64,000 nucleotides of DNA from Vibrio pomeroyi (GCA_041879425.1 CP090855.1:496001-560000); one strand, 5' to 3'. Shown: positions 8,834-17,187, numbered from the stretch's first letter. Translations and numbers: made by a program. The notes: a model not told the origin generated them from the sequence alone.

Positions 8834-8942
8834 AGCTTTACTTTCTTACTCGTTATTGTGATTTAGCCTATTTTCAATTAAATACAAATAAAAGCTAAGG
8901 GCAAACCGTGATTTAATAATTTATAAATGCCCAGTCACAATC

Positions 8943-9001
8943 AACACTTATTGGATGAGTGTTATTTTCATAACTGTCAGAAAAACAGATGAAAATAACA
9001 C
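8943..9001 (-). promoter_or_regulatory. Two overlapping, mutually exclusive hairpins between kinase and XRE genes
   Basis: In the 223-base gap between the kinase stop and the XRE start, GTGTTATTTTCAT (8959-8971) pairs perfectly with ATGAAAATAACAC (8989-9001), continued by CTGT/ACAG inside. A second hairpin, AACACTTAT (8943-8951) with ATGAGTGTT (8955-8963), needs the same GTGTT. The two cannot form together, as in attenuators or riboswitches. Neither has a classic U tract. Confidence 0.5.
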
Positions 9002-9056
9002 GTAAAGATCTGAAGATTGCTGACCCTCAGATTATCGGCAGCAGTATTTAACTAAG

Positions 9057-11375
9057 TTAGCAGGTACCACCTGATAAAGCGCAATGAAGCTTTAGCTTTA
9101 AATCACTCGAGTTAAGCGGTTTGGTTAGATAACACGAAAAGTATTGGTTCATTCGAGACTCTTCTTGAATGGTGGCTCGTGCCGTAACGGCAATTATAGG
9201 CAACGATGGCTTACGCTTTTCTAACTCAGAAGCAAGCTCAATACCATCCATAACCGGCATAGAAATATCCGTAAGTACAACATCAAATTCATGTTCAGAA
9301 GCTAACGCCAAAGCCTCCAAGCCGTCATTCGCGGTCATGCATTCACAACCCAACGCGTTTAAATGGAACTCTAGAATTTCTCGGTTGAACTCAACGTCGT
9401 CAACGATCAAGGCTTTTTTATTTGTATAATCTAAGTCATCATCAATGGTATTTATCTGATCAACAACACCCTTAGAGCATCCAGAAACGTTCATGATTTC
9501 CGAAGCCGGAAGTGAGATAAAAAAAGTACTGCCAGTACCGACCTTACTCTCAACACGTAACGTACCTTTCATTAACTCTACTATGGTTTTAGTAATCGCT
9601 AAGCCCAAACCAAAACCAAACTGTTGGTCTTCTTGGTTAACCTGTTCGAAACCGTTAAATACCGCATCCAATTTATCTTGGGGAATCCCGACTCCAGTAT
9701 CACTTACTGAGATATTAAATGCTTTACCGTCGGTTGAAACTTCTATTGTCACTCCCCCCTTAATTGTAAACTTCAATGCATTGGAAACTATATTACTGAT
9801 AGCTTGTTTTAAACGAAGCTCATCAATCATCAGTGTTGTCGAAGCATCGACATTGCAAACAATATCAAGCGACAATTGCTTGGATTCAATAAGGGGTAAA
9901 AATGTGTTTTCAATATCGCTAATTAGACTCATTACCGAGATACATTGAGGGTTTAATGAATAACTAGCGGCTTTTACTCTTTCAAAATCCAATAGGTCAT
10001 TCACAATTCCTAAAATAGTATTGCTCGCGCTTGTAATACCATTCAGCTGATGGCTATGATCGTCAAAGTGTTTGCTGTGAATTAGCATATGCGTATAACC
10101 AATAATCGCGTTCAGTGGCGTGCGAACCTCATGGGATACATTAGAAAGTAGCACTGATTTCTGATGGTTGGCCTCACTCGCCTCTTGAGCAGCAGCTTCG
10201 TATTGCTTCGTTCGCTCTTCAACCTCACACTCTAATCCTTCAACAAGTTCTTGGATCTGCCATCCCGCCTCCGAATAAGCCTTAGAGAGCTGTTCAATCT
10301 CATCACCGTTACTATTAACCGTTCGTGTCGCATTGTTGAAGTCACTAAGCTTCAAGTATTTAGCTTGTTCAATTAATTTATTTATTGGTACAAGCAGCTT
10401 GTTAACAGCGACGGAATTAATTATAAGGAATAAACTAAGCAAGAGAAAATAAGCAAAGAACAAGCTTTCGATCAACGAATTATCACCCGACAATACTAAC
10501 TCTTTAGTAGTCGCATAACTGGAACGAATTACATGCTCAGGCGTAACCAGAATCAACCTCCATTTTGTGAGCCTATTTTTCACGAAAGTAACGTTATAAA
10601 TACCATTTAACCCATCAACAACAAAGCTCCCCTTGTCATTGGACATAATATGATTCGCGACGCTTTTATGCATCTCTTTGTCAAAAATACGCTCTGACAT
10701 CAGCTGCTCAACATTTTGTTGTAAATTCGAAGCTATAAGCTTTCCCTTATCATCCACTAAGAAGTATCGATATTGGAACTCATCAAGCATATTTTCAAAA
10801 GTGAGTGAGCGAGAAAAATCCTCTAAATCAACATCAAATTTCAGTAACGAATTATCCAAGTGTTCCAGACGAAAATATATAGCGAATTGAGTTACTTTAC
10901 CCTCTGTAACTTCTTTCTCTATATATAAGTTCTTGAAGTGAATCATTCGACTAAGATCAACAGAAATAGGCTCGCTTAAAATACCGTTTTCAGTGATGGA
11001 CACTTCTTCATCGCGTTCGGTGTCAATAAAATTCACCTTTTTGATAAAGGGCTTAAGCTTGGAATTGATATAAGCCAGCTGTTTATTACGAAGCACTTCG
11101 TTTTTCGATTCACTAACAAAATCATGTTCAAAATCAAGCGCCACATGATCCACTTCCTCAATGATCAACTCGATCTCTTTATCCAAGCTTACACTTTGAG
11201 CTTTCACAAAGGTAAGTAGAAGCTTTTTGTTATTCCCAGTAATACTCTCCTTTATCTCTTCAAATTGATTTTGAGAAGAAACATGAACGATTTCGATAGC
11301 GGAATACGTAAGTAAAATCACAAACAGCACCAGTATTGCTGCGTTGGTGAAAATGATTTTGTTTTTGAAAGACAA
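9057..11375 (-). CDS. Hybrid sensor histidine kinase (HisKA-HATPase-REC)
   Basis: 772 residues from a TTG at 11375 that has GGAGGG 7 bases upstream; a GTG at 11402 (nine codons earlier, overlapping the HPt gene) is the alternative. Order: transmembrane helix at about 6-28, periplasmic sensor of about 260 residues that looks Cache-like (YRYFLVDDKGKLIASN), second helix near 295-320, HAMP-type linker and coiled coil (VEERTKQYEAAAQEASEA), HisKA with phospho-histidine in NVSHEVRTPLNAIIGY, HATPase with NIVSNALKFT, DTGVGIP and FGLGLAI, then a receiver with Asp in VVLTDISMPVMDG and Lys in LTKPLN. It has no own HPt domain; the separate HPt gene immediately upstream fills that gap, giving a four-step phosphorelay toward the receiver-EAL protein. 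Confidence 0.92.
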   Translation of the reverse strand: MSFKNKIIFTNAAILVLFVILLTYSAIEIVHVSSQNQFEEIKESITGNNKKLLLTFVKAQSVSLDKEIELIIEEVDHVALDFEHDFVSESKNEVLRNKQLAYINSKLKPFIKKVNFIDTERDEEVSITENGILSEPISVDLSRMIHFKNLYIEKEVTEGKVTQFAIYFRLEHLDNSLLKFDVDLEDFSRSLTFENMLDEFQYRYFLVDDKGKLIASNLQQNVEQLMSERIFDKEMHKSVANHIMSNDKGSFVVDGLNGIYNVTFVKNRLTKWRLILVTPEHVIRSSYATTKELVLSGDNSLIESLFFAYFLLLSLFLIINSVAVNKLLVPINKLIEQAKYLKLSDFNNATRTVNSNGDEIEQLSKAYSEAGWQIQELVEGLECEVEERTKQYEAAAQEASEANHQKSVLLSNVSHEVRTPLNAIIGYTHMLIHSKHFDDHSHQLNGITSASNTILGIVNDLLDFERVKAASYSLNPQCISVMSLISDIENTFLPLIESKQLSLDIVCNVDASTTLMIDELRLKQAISNIVSNALKFTIKGGVTIEVSTDGKAFNISVSDTGVGIPQDKLDAVFNGFEQVNQEDQQFGFGLGLAITKTIVELMKGTLRVESKVGTGSTFFISLPASEIMNVSGCSKGVVDQINTIDDDLDYTNKKALIVDDVEFNREILEFHLNALGCECMTANDGLEALALASEHEFDVVLTDISMPVMDGIELASELEKRKPSLPIIAVTARATIQEESRMNQYFSCYLTKPLNSSDLKLKLHCALSGGTC

Positions 11376-11391
11376 GCTCTTACCCTCCAAC

Positions 11392-11700
11392 TTAAGCGTC
11401 ACAAAGATGAATCAGGGCGTTAGACACATCCATCAAAATCTTTTTTCCGACACTTTTATTGATTACCGCGTCGTAGTGCTCCAATTTGAGACAAATTCTT
11501 GCAATATCTATAGCCCCGCAAGATAACGCAATGCCTTTCACTTTATGGGCGAGCACTCGATTAGACTCACTTCCTTGAAGAATATCATCATTAACCTTGT
11601 GCAAACTCTTAATAGCAATCTGACGAAATCTAACGCCAATATCCGATTGAAAGTCGCAACCCGTCGCCATAAAAAATACGTTTGTGTCGATGCTATACAT
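11392..11700 (-). CDS. Stand-alone HPt phosphotransfer protein
   Basis: 102 residues, cytosolic, all-helical. AHKVKGIALSCGA near residue 52-64 matches the HPt motif (AHxLKG..x..G), with the phospho-accepting histidine followed by lysine and glycine. The start at 11700 has GGAG about 9 bases upstream. It lies at the head of the operon and its end overlaps or abuts the hybrid-kinase start, so it most likely shuttles phosphate from the kinase receiver to the EAL response regulator. The first residues (MYSIDTNVFFM) are unusual for an HPt, so an internal ATG a few codons on is possible. Confidence 0.78.
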   Translation of the reverse strand: MYSIDTNVFFMATGCDFQSDIGVRFRQIAIKSLHKVNDDILQGSESNRVLAHKVKGIALSCGAIDIARICLKLEHYDAVINKSVGKKILMDVSNALIHLCDA

Positions 11701-11883
11701 ACCAATGTCTCCGCCTTTCTGAACTCTTTTAATTTTGAACGTCTGTTACAAAACTGATATGGCAGATCGAGAATTAAAAAAACCGGCATGCCCAATGGCA
11801 TTCACTATTTTTTAATTTGGCTTATGCCATATTCACTACGTGACTATATTTGGACAATAGATCACACTATTTACAATTACCGA

Positions 11884-12486
11884 ATGAAAATAATGGCTCA
11901 TCTTTTCAGACATACTTTTAGACGCTTGGAACAATTAGGTCGAGTGTCTATAAAACAAATATTTGGCGTAACGGCCTTCTATGTAGATAACGTTTTGCTC
12001 GTTCTACATAAAAGTGGGGAGCTGTACCTCAGAGGAACATCGGCACAAGAAGGCTACTTTATTAACAAGGGCTACCCCAAAGTGAATGCAAGCACACTAG
12101 GAGTAAGTCAGAATGCGGATTACTACAAGTTGCCAGCAAACCCTTGGAGCAAGTATTCTTTGACCCTATGTGAAGCGGAAGTCGCACTAGACCAAATAAA
12201 GAGATCACGAAGCAGTTATCTTTCTGTGCCCGAAAGGCTCAAAGACTTACCCAACATGCGATTCTCAACCGAGCAACTTCTTGAGAAAGCGGGCATAAAC
12301 TCCATTGAGAAACTCAAAAACCTAGGCACGATTGGTGCTGTAGAAGCTATCCAACACCATACCCGCTATAAGCCAACCATCGAGTTGGTTTGGTCATTAG
12401 AGGGTGCTATCCAAGGTATACACCGTTCACAACTGCCGACGAACCTGAAACATGCATTACGCACCTTAGTTCAAAGTTATTGTTAA
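11884..12486 (+). CDS. TfoX/Sxy family regulator
   Basis: 200 residues if started at the ATG at 11884, which matches the usual family length (about 200); the frame is open upstream to 11788 but has no ribosome-binding site, and the chosen start is itself weak. Residues about 5-95 are TfoX_N (LEQLGRVSIKQIFGVTAFYVDN, LYLRG), residues 110-190 TfoX_C (PERLKDLPNMRFSTEQLLEKAGI, ELVWSLEGAIQG). TfoX and TfoY control natural competence, type VI secretion and motility in vibrios through CRP-linked transcription. The N-domain is divergent (usual MFGGYGLY is IFGVTAFY), so this is a third TfoX-like paralogue rather than TfoX or TfoY proper. It diverges from the HPt gene. Confidence 0.75.
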   Translation: MKIMAHLFRHTFRRLEQLGRVSIKQIFGVTAFYVDNVLLVLHKSGELYLRGTSAQEGYFINKGYPKVNASTLGVSQNADYYKLPANPWSKYSLTLCEAEVALDQIKRSRSSYLSVPERLKDLPNMRFSTEQLLEKAGINSIEKLKNLGTIGAVEAIQHHTRYKPTIELVWSLEGAIQGIHRSQLPTNLKHALRTLVQSYC

Positions 12487-12782
12487 CCATATAATTTAAG
12501 AAGCTTAGGTTTTTGTTAATTCCAAACGCGGTTAGTTTGATGCGATGGCTATTCCTAGCTACTGTTTATTAAGCTATACCGCTTGTCCTTAAGAGATTTC
12601 CCTCAAGTTTAACCTCCTTAAATCAGCCTCCCCTTACATTTGATCGCTCACACCGTTTTAATTTTCACTGCCAGCCTTTAGTTTAGTTTCCTATTATTCC
12701 CTCAGCTACAAATCACCACTCAAATTTTAATGCAACTGTATTTATAACTATTTATTTTACAATCTGCCCCAAACACCCCACA

Positions 12783-12820
12783 CTAGGCATATCAAAACAA
12801 CATATAAACAAGGTGCCTAG
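12783..12820 (+). promoter_or_regulatory. Inverted repeat covering the ribosome-binding site of the pilin-like gene
   Basis: CTAGGCA (12783-12789) pairs with TGCCTAG (12814-12820), and the AAGG ribosome-binding site lies at 12810-12813, so the fold would shield the start at 12823. GCATAT (12787-12792) can also pair with ATATGC over the start codon. The remaining gap from 12487 is A+T-rich with no further element that I can support. Confidence 0.4.
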
Positions 12821-12822
12821 AT

Positions 12823-13065
12823 ATGCGTTCGTTACTCTTTATTTCAACTGCAGTATTATCAACTCTTATCTCTTTTCACTCGGCGGCCGCAAATGTCACT
12901 GTGCGTTGGACAGGGAAAGTTCCGACTTCTGACTGCGCTTCAAACCCTATTAGCAACCAAGTCGCGTTCAACTCACTGAGTGAACGATGCAAGCTAGAGC
13001 TCAAACAGAGTGAAGCAACCACGACGACAAAAAAAGAGAACAAGATGGTCTCATTTGATCTGTAA
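12823..13065 (+). CDS. Small secreted protein resembling the pilin N-terminus
   Basis: 80 residues with a Sec signal peptide (cleavage after about residue 23, SAAA-N). The mature start N-V-T-V-R-W-T-G-K-V-P-T-S closely follows the mature start of the major pilin at 25610-26122 (N-A-T-V-L-W-S-G-I-V-P-T-T), but the rest of the pilin domain is absent. It has two cysteines (in TSDCAS and SERCKL) that could form a disulfide, and a Thr/Lys-rich tail. It may be a pilin remnant, a regulator of subunit assembly, or an independent small adhesin. AAGG precedes the ATG. It stands alone at the left edge of the fimbrial island, on the opposite strand. Confidence 0.7.
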   Translation: MRSLLFISTAVLSTLISFHSAAANVTVRWTGKVPTSDCASNPISNQVAFNSLSERCKLELKQSEATTTTKKENKMVSFDL

Positions 13066-13182
13066 GTTAAAATGAAAAGCCATTAGGTAGGCATAACAAC
13101 TAGTTTAACATTCAACCCGACCTTGTCTTCAAGCACAGCAGAGAAATAATACAGGTACGATGATTAAACTGGTTGTTTGTTT

Positions 13183-13476
13183 ATGAAAATTACTTTGTAC
13201 CATGGTTCACTAAGGCTTTCCATTGAGGGTTGCCCTACAATCGAACCCATTCAACTCACACTCAGTGAGTTTTTAGTTCTAGAAGAATTGCTCGCTCATC
13301 AAGGGGAACATTTAACAAAACATCACCTGCTCAAAACTGGCTGGCCCAACTCGTACGTTTGTGATAATGCGTTAAATATGGTGATCATGTCTTTGAGAAG
13401 GAAGCTTCTTAGGCTAGGTGGCTGGATTGAAATCAGTACTATCCATAAAGTGGGCTATAGTCTACATACAAATTGA
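13183..13476 (+). CDS. Stand-alone OmpR/ToxR-type winged-helix protein
   Basis: 97 residues from the ATG at 13183. Nearly the whole protein is a Trans_reg_C winged helix: LTLSEFLVLEELLAHQGEHLT, a recognition-helix region around DNALNMVIMSLRRKL and a wing ending HKVGYSL. There is no receiver or transmembrane segment, so it is either a minimal DNA-binding regulator or the surviving part of a ToxR-like protein. No clear ribosome-binding site is visible. Its place beside the pilin-like gene suggests a regulator of the fimbrial island, which is inference. Confidence 0.65.
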   Translation: MKITLYHGSLRLSIEGCPTIEPIQLTLSEFLVLEELLAHQGEHLTKHHLLKTGWPNSYVCDNALNMVIMSLRRKLLRLGGWIEISTIHKVGYSLHTN

Positions 13477-13507
13477 CGAAATATGTGTTTTTCTGTGAGT
13501 TTGAATG

Positions 13508-13756
13508 CTATCTCCCTAAAAACCAACGTCGCAAACAAACAACTAGTCTTTGAATATTCCCGATACATTCAGTCAACACAACCAGTCCGTCGTGAGACAA
13601 AAACTTCATTTCCCAAGCTAATAATAGCAGTGCTGAAATAGTTTCTAACGAAGCATTAACCTCCATTAACAAACTGGCGGCACGCTCTTTTCCTGCTATT
13701 GTGGACTTATTTTGTAAATTCGCCACTACAGAGCGCTTGGTCATAAAAGCGAACAA
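13508..13756 (-). pseudogene. Four-helix-bundle (23S rRNA IVP/Avd-like) protein, N-terminally truncated
   Basis: 82 residues, all helical. RSVVANLQNKS, KERAASLLMEVNASLE, ALLLLAWEMKFLS and a final amphipathic helix follow the layout of the second, third and fourth helices of the four-helix-bundle family (also Avd of diversity-generating retroelements), but the first helix and part of the second are missing. The frame ends abruptly at 13756, exactly where IS3-family transposase sequence begins, so the IS probably removed the 5' part. No reverse transcriptase is in the window. Family assignment is by pattern only. Confidence 0.45.
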
Positions 13757-14392
13757 ATATGTCTTAATGTCGGACGAACTCGAACGTTCTCGTTAATAGA
13801 CAAGTTGAGGGAGCATGAATCGGTCAAAATGCTTTGCGAGCTGTTCAACGTAGCTTCGTCTTGTTACTACGGGTTTAAGCAACGAACGCCGGATGCTAAT
13901 CGCATTCGTCTAGCTAGCCAAATTAAAGAACTCTTCAACAATTTGGTCAGGTTCGAAGTGGACCTATTTAACCGACGCGTTGTGGGGTGGTCTTTATCCG
14001 ATAAGCCCGATACCGAATTAGTATCTAAAGCTTTGGAGATGGCCTGAGAGCAACGAGGATGTCCGAAGAACGTGATGTTTCATTCAGATCAAGGCTGCCA
14101 ATATAGCAGTCGTAAATATCGCCAAAGACTTTGGCGATATAATATAACTCAAAGCATGAGCCGTCGTGGTAATTGTTGGGACAACGCTCCTATGGAGCGG
14201 CTATTTAGAAGCTTGAAAACCGAGTGGATATCAGCAACAAGTTACCTGACACAAGCTCAAGCTAAGAAAGGCATCAGCCATTACCTGATGAGTTACTATA
14301 ATCGGCAACGGCCTCATCAGGCAAATGATGGGCTGTCGCCAGTAATGCCGAAAATCGGTTTAAGTCAGTGTCCGGGATTTAGGTGTCCATAC
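13757..14392 (+). mobile_element. IS3-family element, decayed remnant
   Basis: The segment opens with the tail of an orfA-like frame (MSDELERSR then stop, about 13764-13796), overlapping an orfB frame (SLIDKLREHESVKMLCELF). It ends around the sequence GTGTCCGGGATTTAGGTGTCCA, which looks like an IS3-type terminal repeat. Most of orfA and the middle of orfB are gone. The counterpart left end is not recognisable. Both neighbours (the four-helix-bundle fragment and the fimbrial island) appear cut or bordered by it. Confidence 0.6.
13805..14392 (+). pseudogene. IS3-family orfB transposase, broken
   Basis: The N-terminal HTH-like part (ESVKMLCELFNVASSCYYGFK) runs straight into FEVDLFNRRVVGWS, so the segment with the first catalytic Asp is deleted. 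An in-frame TGA stops the reading at 14045-14047. The same frame then continues with FHSDQGCQYSS (second catalytic Asp), MSRRGNCWDNAPMERLFRSLKTE (catalytic Glu region) and YNRQRPHQANDGLSP, the canonical rve C-terminus. It cannot encode active transposase. The C-terminal frame runs past the IS edge to 14527. Confidence 0.85.
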
Positions 14393-14536
14393 TATGTGAT
14401 ATTGCCATCTCCAAAATACGTGGGAAGCTTGGTTGTTGGTTGTATCTGCTCATGTTACTTGCCCTCTTTGACTTCGCTAAAAATCAAGGGAGCATTTAAC
14501 ATATGTAGAACTACAGGCACAGCCTAATTGAATGAT

Positions 14537-14560
14537 AACCACCTACTGAAGTAGGTGGTT
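14537..14560. repeat. Solo hairpin like an IS200/IS605 end
   Basis: AACCACCTAC and GTAGGTGGTT form a perfect 10-bp stem with a TGAA loop. It resembles the ACCACCGCC/GGCGGTGGT hairpin at the end of the IS200-type element at 52.2 kb, but no transposase is attached here, so it may be an IS scar. Confidence 0.4.
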
Positions 14561-14568
14561 TAGGGCTG

Positions 14569-14590
14569 AAAAAACGGCCCTACGGGCCGT
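14569..14590 (-). terminator. Terminator of the Ig-like lipoprotein gene
   Basis: On the minus strand ACGGCCC-GTA-GGGCCGT is followed by six T residues, 27 bases after the stop of the gene ending at 14617. Confidence 0.9.
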
Positions 14591-14616
14591 AAACTATAAA
14601 CCTTGAACGTTAAACC

Positions 14617-17187
14617 CTAAGAATCTGAATCTGATAAGCACGTTCCGTAAACCGGATATTCTTCACCGTTGCCTCCGTAGGTCTTGCCATCATCTAGTCC
14701 TACTAAGTTGTAGTTATAACCAAACGTCGACGTCCGGTAGCTGAAGTAGGTCGCCCACCCCTTCTCGAACATGTCACCTAGCTCATTATAAAGACTAAGC
14801 AACTCACTCTCTGTCCCTAAACGCCAATTACTCCTACCGTAGAGCTCGATTGTGTTATATTGAGTACAAAGTTGAATGGCCTCAGACTGATCGAAACGAC
14901 CAAACAAGCCGCTAGGGCCAGACGTACCAGTTTCCGTTTGCGTTTGCCTATATCCATCGTAGTCTATAGCCTCTAGAAAGCTGACACTTGGGTTTCCGGT
15001 ATACAGCTTCCCGCCGCTCTCGGCCATTTTAATGCAGTCGCCCGCAGCGTTTGTCATATCATCATCACCAACTTGACCACCACAAAGGTAGGCATTAAAT
15101 GTCACTTCGCTGGTTGATTCCGTCTGTTTGTTCACCGTCGTGGTGTAAGACGAGGTGACATCAAACGTCATATTGGTTTTTGGCGTCTCGTATTGGGAGT
15201 CCCATTTTACGCGGACTTTTTGCTGGCCCTGTGCATCGGTTTCTGTCGTCTCTTCCACCAAAAGTGGTTTGACTGTCTCGGACGTGTCAGGGTGCACGCC
15301 GCTACTTACCTCTGACGTCACCGAAAAACCTTCTACCGGGTTATCATAGGCATCTTTTAAGGTTGCCGTTACCTGGTTACCATCCGCCGAGGCGTAGGCA
15401 GCGTTATTAATCGTCGTTTCCGATGTCACACCCGCGCTCTTTTCATCACCGATGAACTTAACTTGATAATCTTGAGTAATGTCATTGACATCAAGGGTTA
15501 ATGTGACGGTTTCCGCTTTTATGCTAGTTAAGCGAAACTCGGCAATACCATTGCTGTTTGTGGTGAGTGTGTCACTGTCCAAAGTCACAAATGAGCTAGA
15601 GACAGAAGCCGTTACGATAGTATCGGGCCTTACTTCTTCCCCGAGTTTTAATTCAACAAATACAGAAGCAACATCGACTCCATCCGCGACAGCTTGCGTG
15701 CTTGATGTGGGCAACACATCAATTAAACCTTGCTTCACACAGGTTACATAATAAGCCGATGTTGGATCAACTATTTCCGTGCTGGTGCTGCCATCGGTTA
15801 GTTCAACAGCCATAGGTTCACTAGCGACGTTGTCATAAGCAAGATATTTTGCTTGCGTAGGCCAGTTATGTAACAGTTGGACATCATTAGCTAGGCCCAT
15901 CTGCGTAAGTTCGTCAACCGTCGGCAACACTGCGCCAATGGTGTCACAGTATGAGACAGCTGACGGATAACGAACCCCCGCCATATCAATTGCTGGACTA
16001 TACATACCATCGGTGAGCTTCATGTCATAAGGAACGCCCTCACCCGCCGCATCTAATGCCGTTGGTGGTGCTGTATACACATCTAATAAGTGAGGAATGT
16101 CATCCCATTTAGCGGACTGATTAGGATCAGTCACTTCAACACGAATCAAACCCATATCATAAACACCATTGTGATCACTAACCGCAAAACTTATATAATG
16201 GTAGCCAGGCTCTGACGCTTCAAAGAGAATGATTTTATTTATGGTGTCCAATGGGTCTTTTGATGTGGCCTCTGCCTGGAATGTTTCAACGTACACCAAT
16301 TGATAATCATCATCATCTTCCGATGACACAAAGTTACTGATATCGATTTCTATTTCGGTGAATACGTCCACAACCTCTGGGTACTCAATATTGTCATCGA
16401 TCGTGAAGCCTTGGTTTGCTTCATAACTCACAGCAATATCCAAAACGCCCATCAATACAAGGCCATTCGCTGAATCTTCTAAGGTATAAAGCACACGGTC
16501 AATACCGGCAAAACCTACCGGCGGAGTATAGTCCAAGACCTGGTTATCTAAAGGGTTTATTTGAACGGAGCTACCGCGGCCGTACGGCAGTGTAGCCTCC
16601 GTTAGTACAAACTCGTCACTTAACGTAAAGCCGACTTTATCCAGTTCGGTCTTCAGTGAAACACTTACATCTTCATCTATCAGTGTTGCTGTACTTATTG
16701 GAACCAGTTCGGTAGAACTAGGATCACTACTTACCGCAACGCGTGTAAGTGCGGAAGTCGAACCCTCTGAGTTACTATTATCACTCATTCGCGTTGGAGC
16801 TTCAGACATTTGGCTCATTGGCGACGATGTTTTAGGGGTCACATGATATCGATAATTACACACCTTGGTATCAGAGGCCAGAATAACAAACCCTGTTTCA
16901 GTCATGCTTTCTACTTGGCAGCTATCATCACTCGACAAGACCTCGACTTGACTAAGCTCAAAGCCGCCGCCGGTTGATGAAAATACCTTTGACGATAGAT
17001 CAACCTCGAATAATTCGGCATAGCCGGTTGAGTAAGTAGCATCTTGAGCGGACAGCGTCGCGCTTTGAGTACCAGGTGAAACACTTGTTGAGCTGTCCTC
17101 TCCACCACACCCGAAAAGGGTAAGCGAAGTAGCGGCGACAAAAACCAGGGGAATGCCTCTTCCTGGCTTACTATTTAAAAGATTCAT
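14617..17187 (-). CDS. Large lipoprotein with Ig-like domains, putative adhesin
   Basis: 856 residues. Lipoprotein signal with lipobox LFGC-G (Cys27). Residues about 170-260 look like a cadherin/Tandem-95 type module (SVQINPLDNQVLDYTPPVGFAGIDRVLYTLED read in parts). Residues about 480-590 and 600-710 are two invasin-type Big_1 Ig repeats (VTASVSSSFVTLDSD, TTNSNGIAEFRLTS; NQVTATLKDAYDNPVEGFSV). The C-terminal about 140 residues (CGGQVGDDDMTNAAGDCIKM..., NWRLGTESELLSLYNE) recall DUF1566/Lcl-like domains; a related stretch lies at about 380-470 (VSYCDTIGAVLPTVDELTQMG). A surface-exposed adhesin or biofilm protein is likely. It ends the fimbrial island and has its own terminator. Confidence 0.78.
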   Translation of the reverse strand: MNLLNSKPGRGIPLVFVAATSLTLFGCGGEDSSTSVSPGTQSATLSAQDATYSTGYAELFEVDLSSKVFSSTGGGFELSQVEVLSSDDSCQVESMTETGFVILASDTKVCNYRYHVTPKTSSPMSQMSEAPTRMSDNSNSEGSTSALTRVAVSSDPSSTELVPISTATLIDEDVSVSLKTELDKVGFTLSDEFVLTEATLPYGRGSSVQINPLDNQVLDYTPPVGFAGIDRVLYTLEDSANGLVLMGVLDIAVSYEANQGFTIDDNIEYPEVVDVFTEIEIDISNFVSSEDDDDYQLVYVETFQAEATSKDPLDTINKIILFEASEPGYHYISFAVSDHNGVYDMGLIRVEVTDPNQSAKWDDIPHLLDVYTAPPTALDAAGEGVPYDMKLTDGMYSPAIDMAGVRYPSAVSYCDTIGAVLPTVDELTQMGLANDVQLLHNWPTQAKYLAYDNVASEPMAVELTDGSTSTEIVDPTSAYYVTCVKQGLIDVLPTSSTQAVADGVDVASVFVELKLGEEVRPDTIVTASVSSSFVTLDSDTLTTNSNGIAEFRLTSIKAETVTLTLDVNDITQDYQVKFIGDEKSAGVTSETTINNAAYASADGNQVTATLKDAYDNPVEGFSVTSEVSSGVHPDTSETVKPLLVEETTETDAQGQQKVRVKWDSQYETPKTNMTFDVTSSYTTTVNKQTESTSEVTFNAYLCGGQVGDDDMTNAAGDCIKMAESGGKLYTGNPSVSFLEAIDYDGYRQTQTETGTSGPSGLFGRFDQSEAIQLCTQYNTIELYGRSNWRLGTESELLSLYNELGDMFEKGWATYFSYRTSTFGYNYNLVGLDDGKTYGGNGEEYPVYGTCLSDSDS

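Noticed and set aside
8897..8910. GGGCAAACCGTG resembling the start of a GEMM c-di-GMP riboswitch
   Set aside because: The rest of the GEMM motif (GACGCAAAGCC and the tetraloop-receptor arms) is absent, and the match is on the strand opposite to the EAL/XRE genes, so it is a chance resemblance.
11701..11883. Riboswitch upstream of the TfoX-family gene, as for tfoY
   Set aside because: The 183-base gap contains no GEMM-like motif, and the protein is not clearly TfoY.
13757..14392. Active IS3 element with programmed frameshift between orfA and orfB
   Set aside because: Most of orfA is missing, orfB lacks the first catalytic Asp region and has an in-frame TGA, so it is a remnant.
15155..15751. 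ORFs on the plus strand within the Ig-like lipoprotein gene
   Set aside because: They are antisense shadows; the minus-strand frame is one continuous 856-codon gene with lipobox and domain structure, whereas the shadows show no family pattern or start signal.
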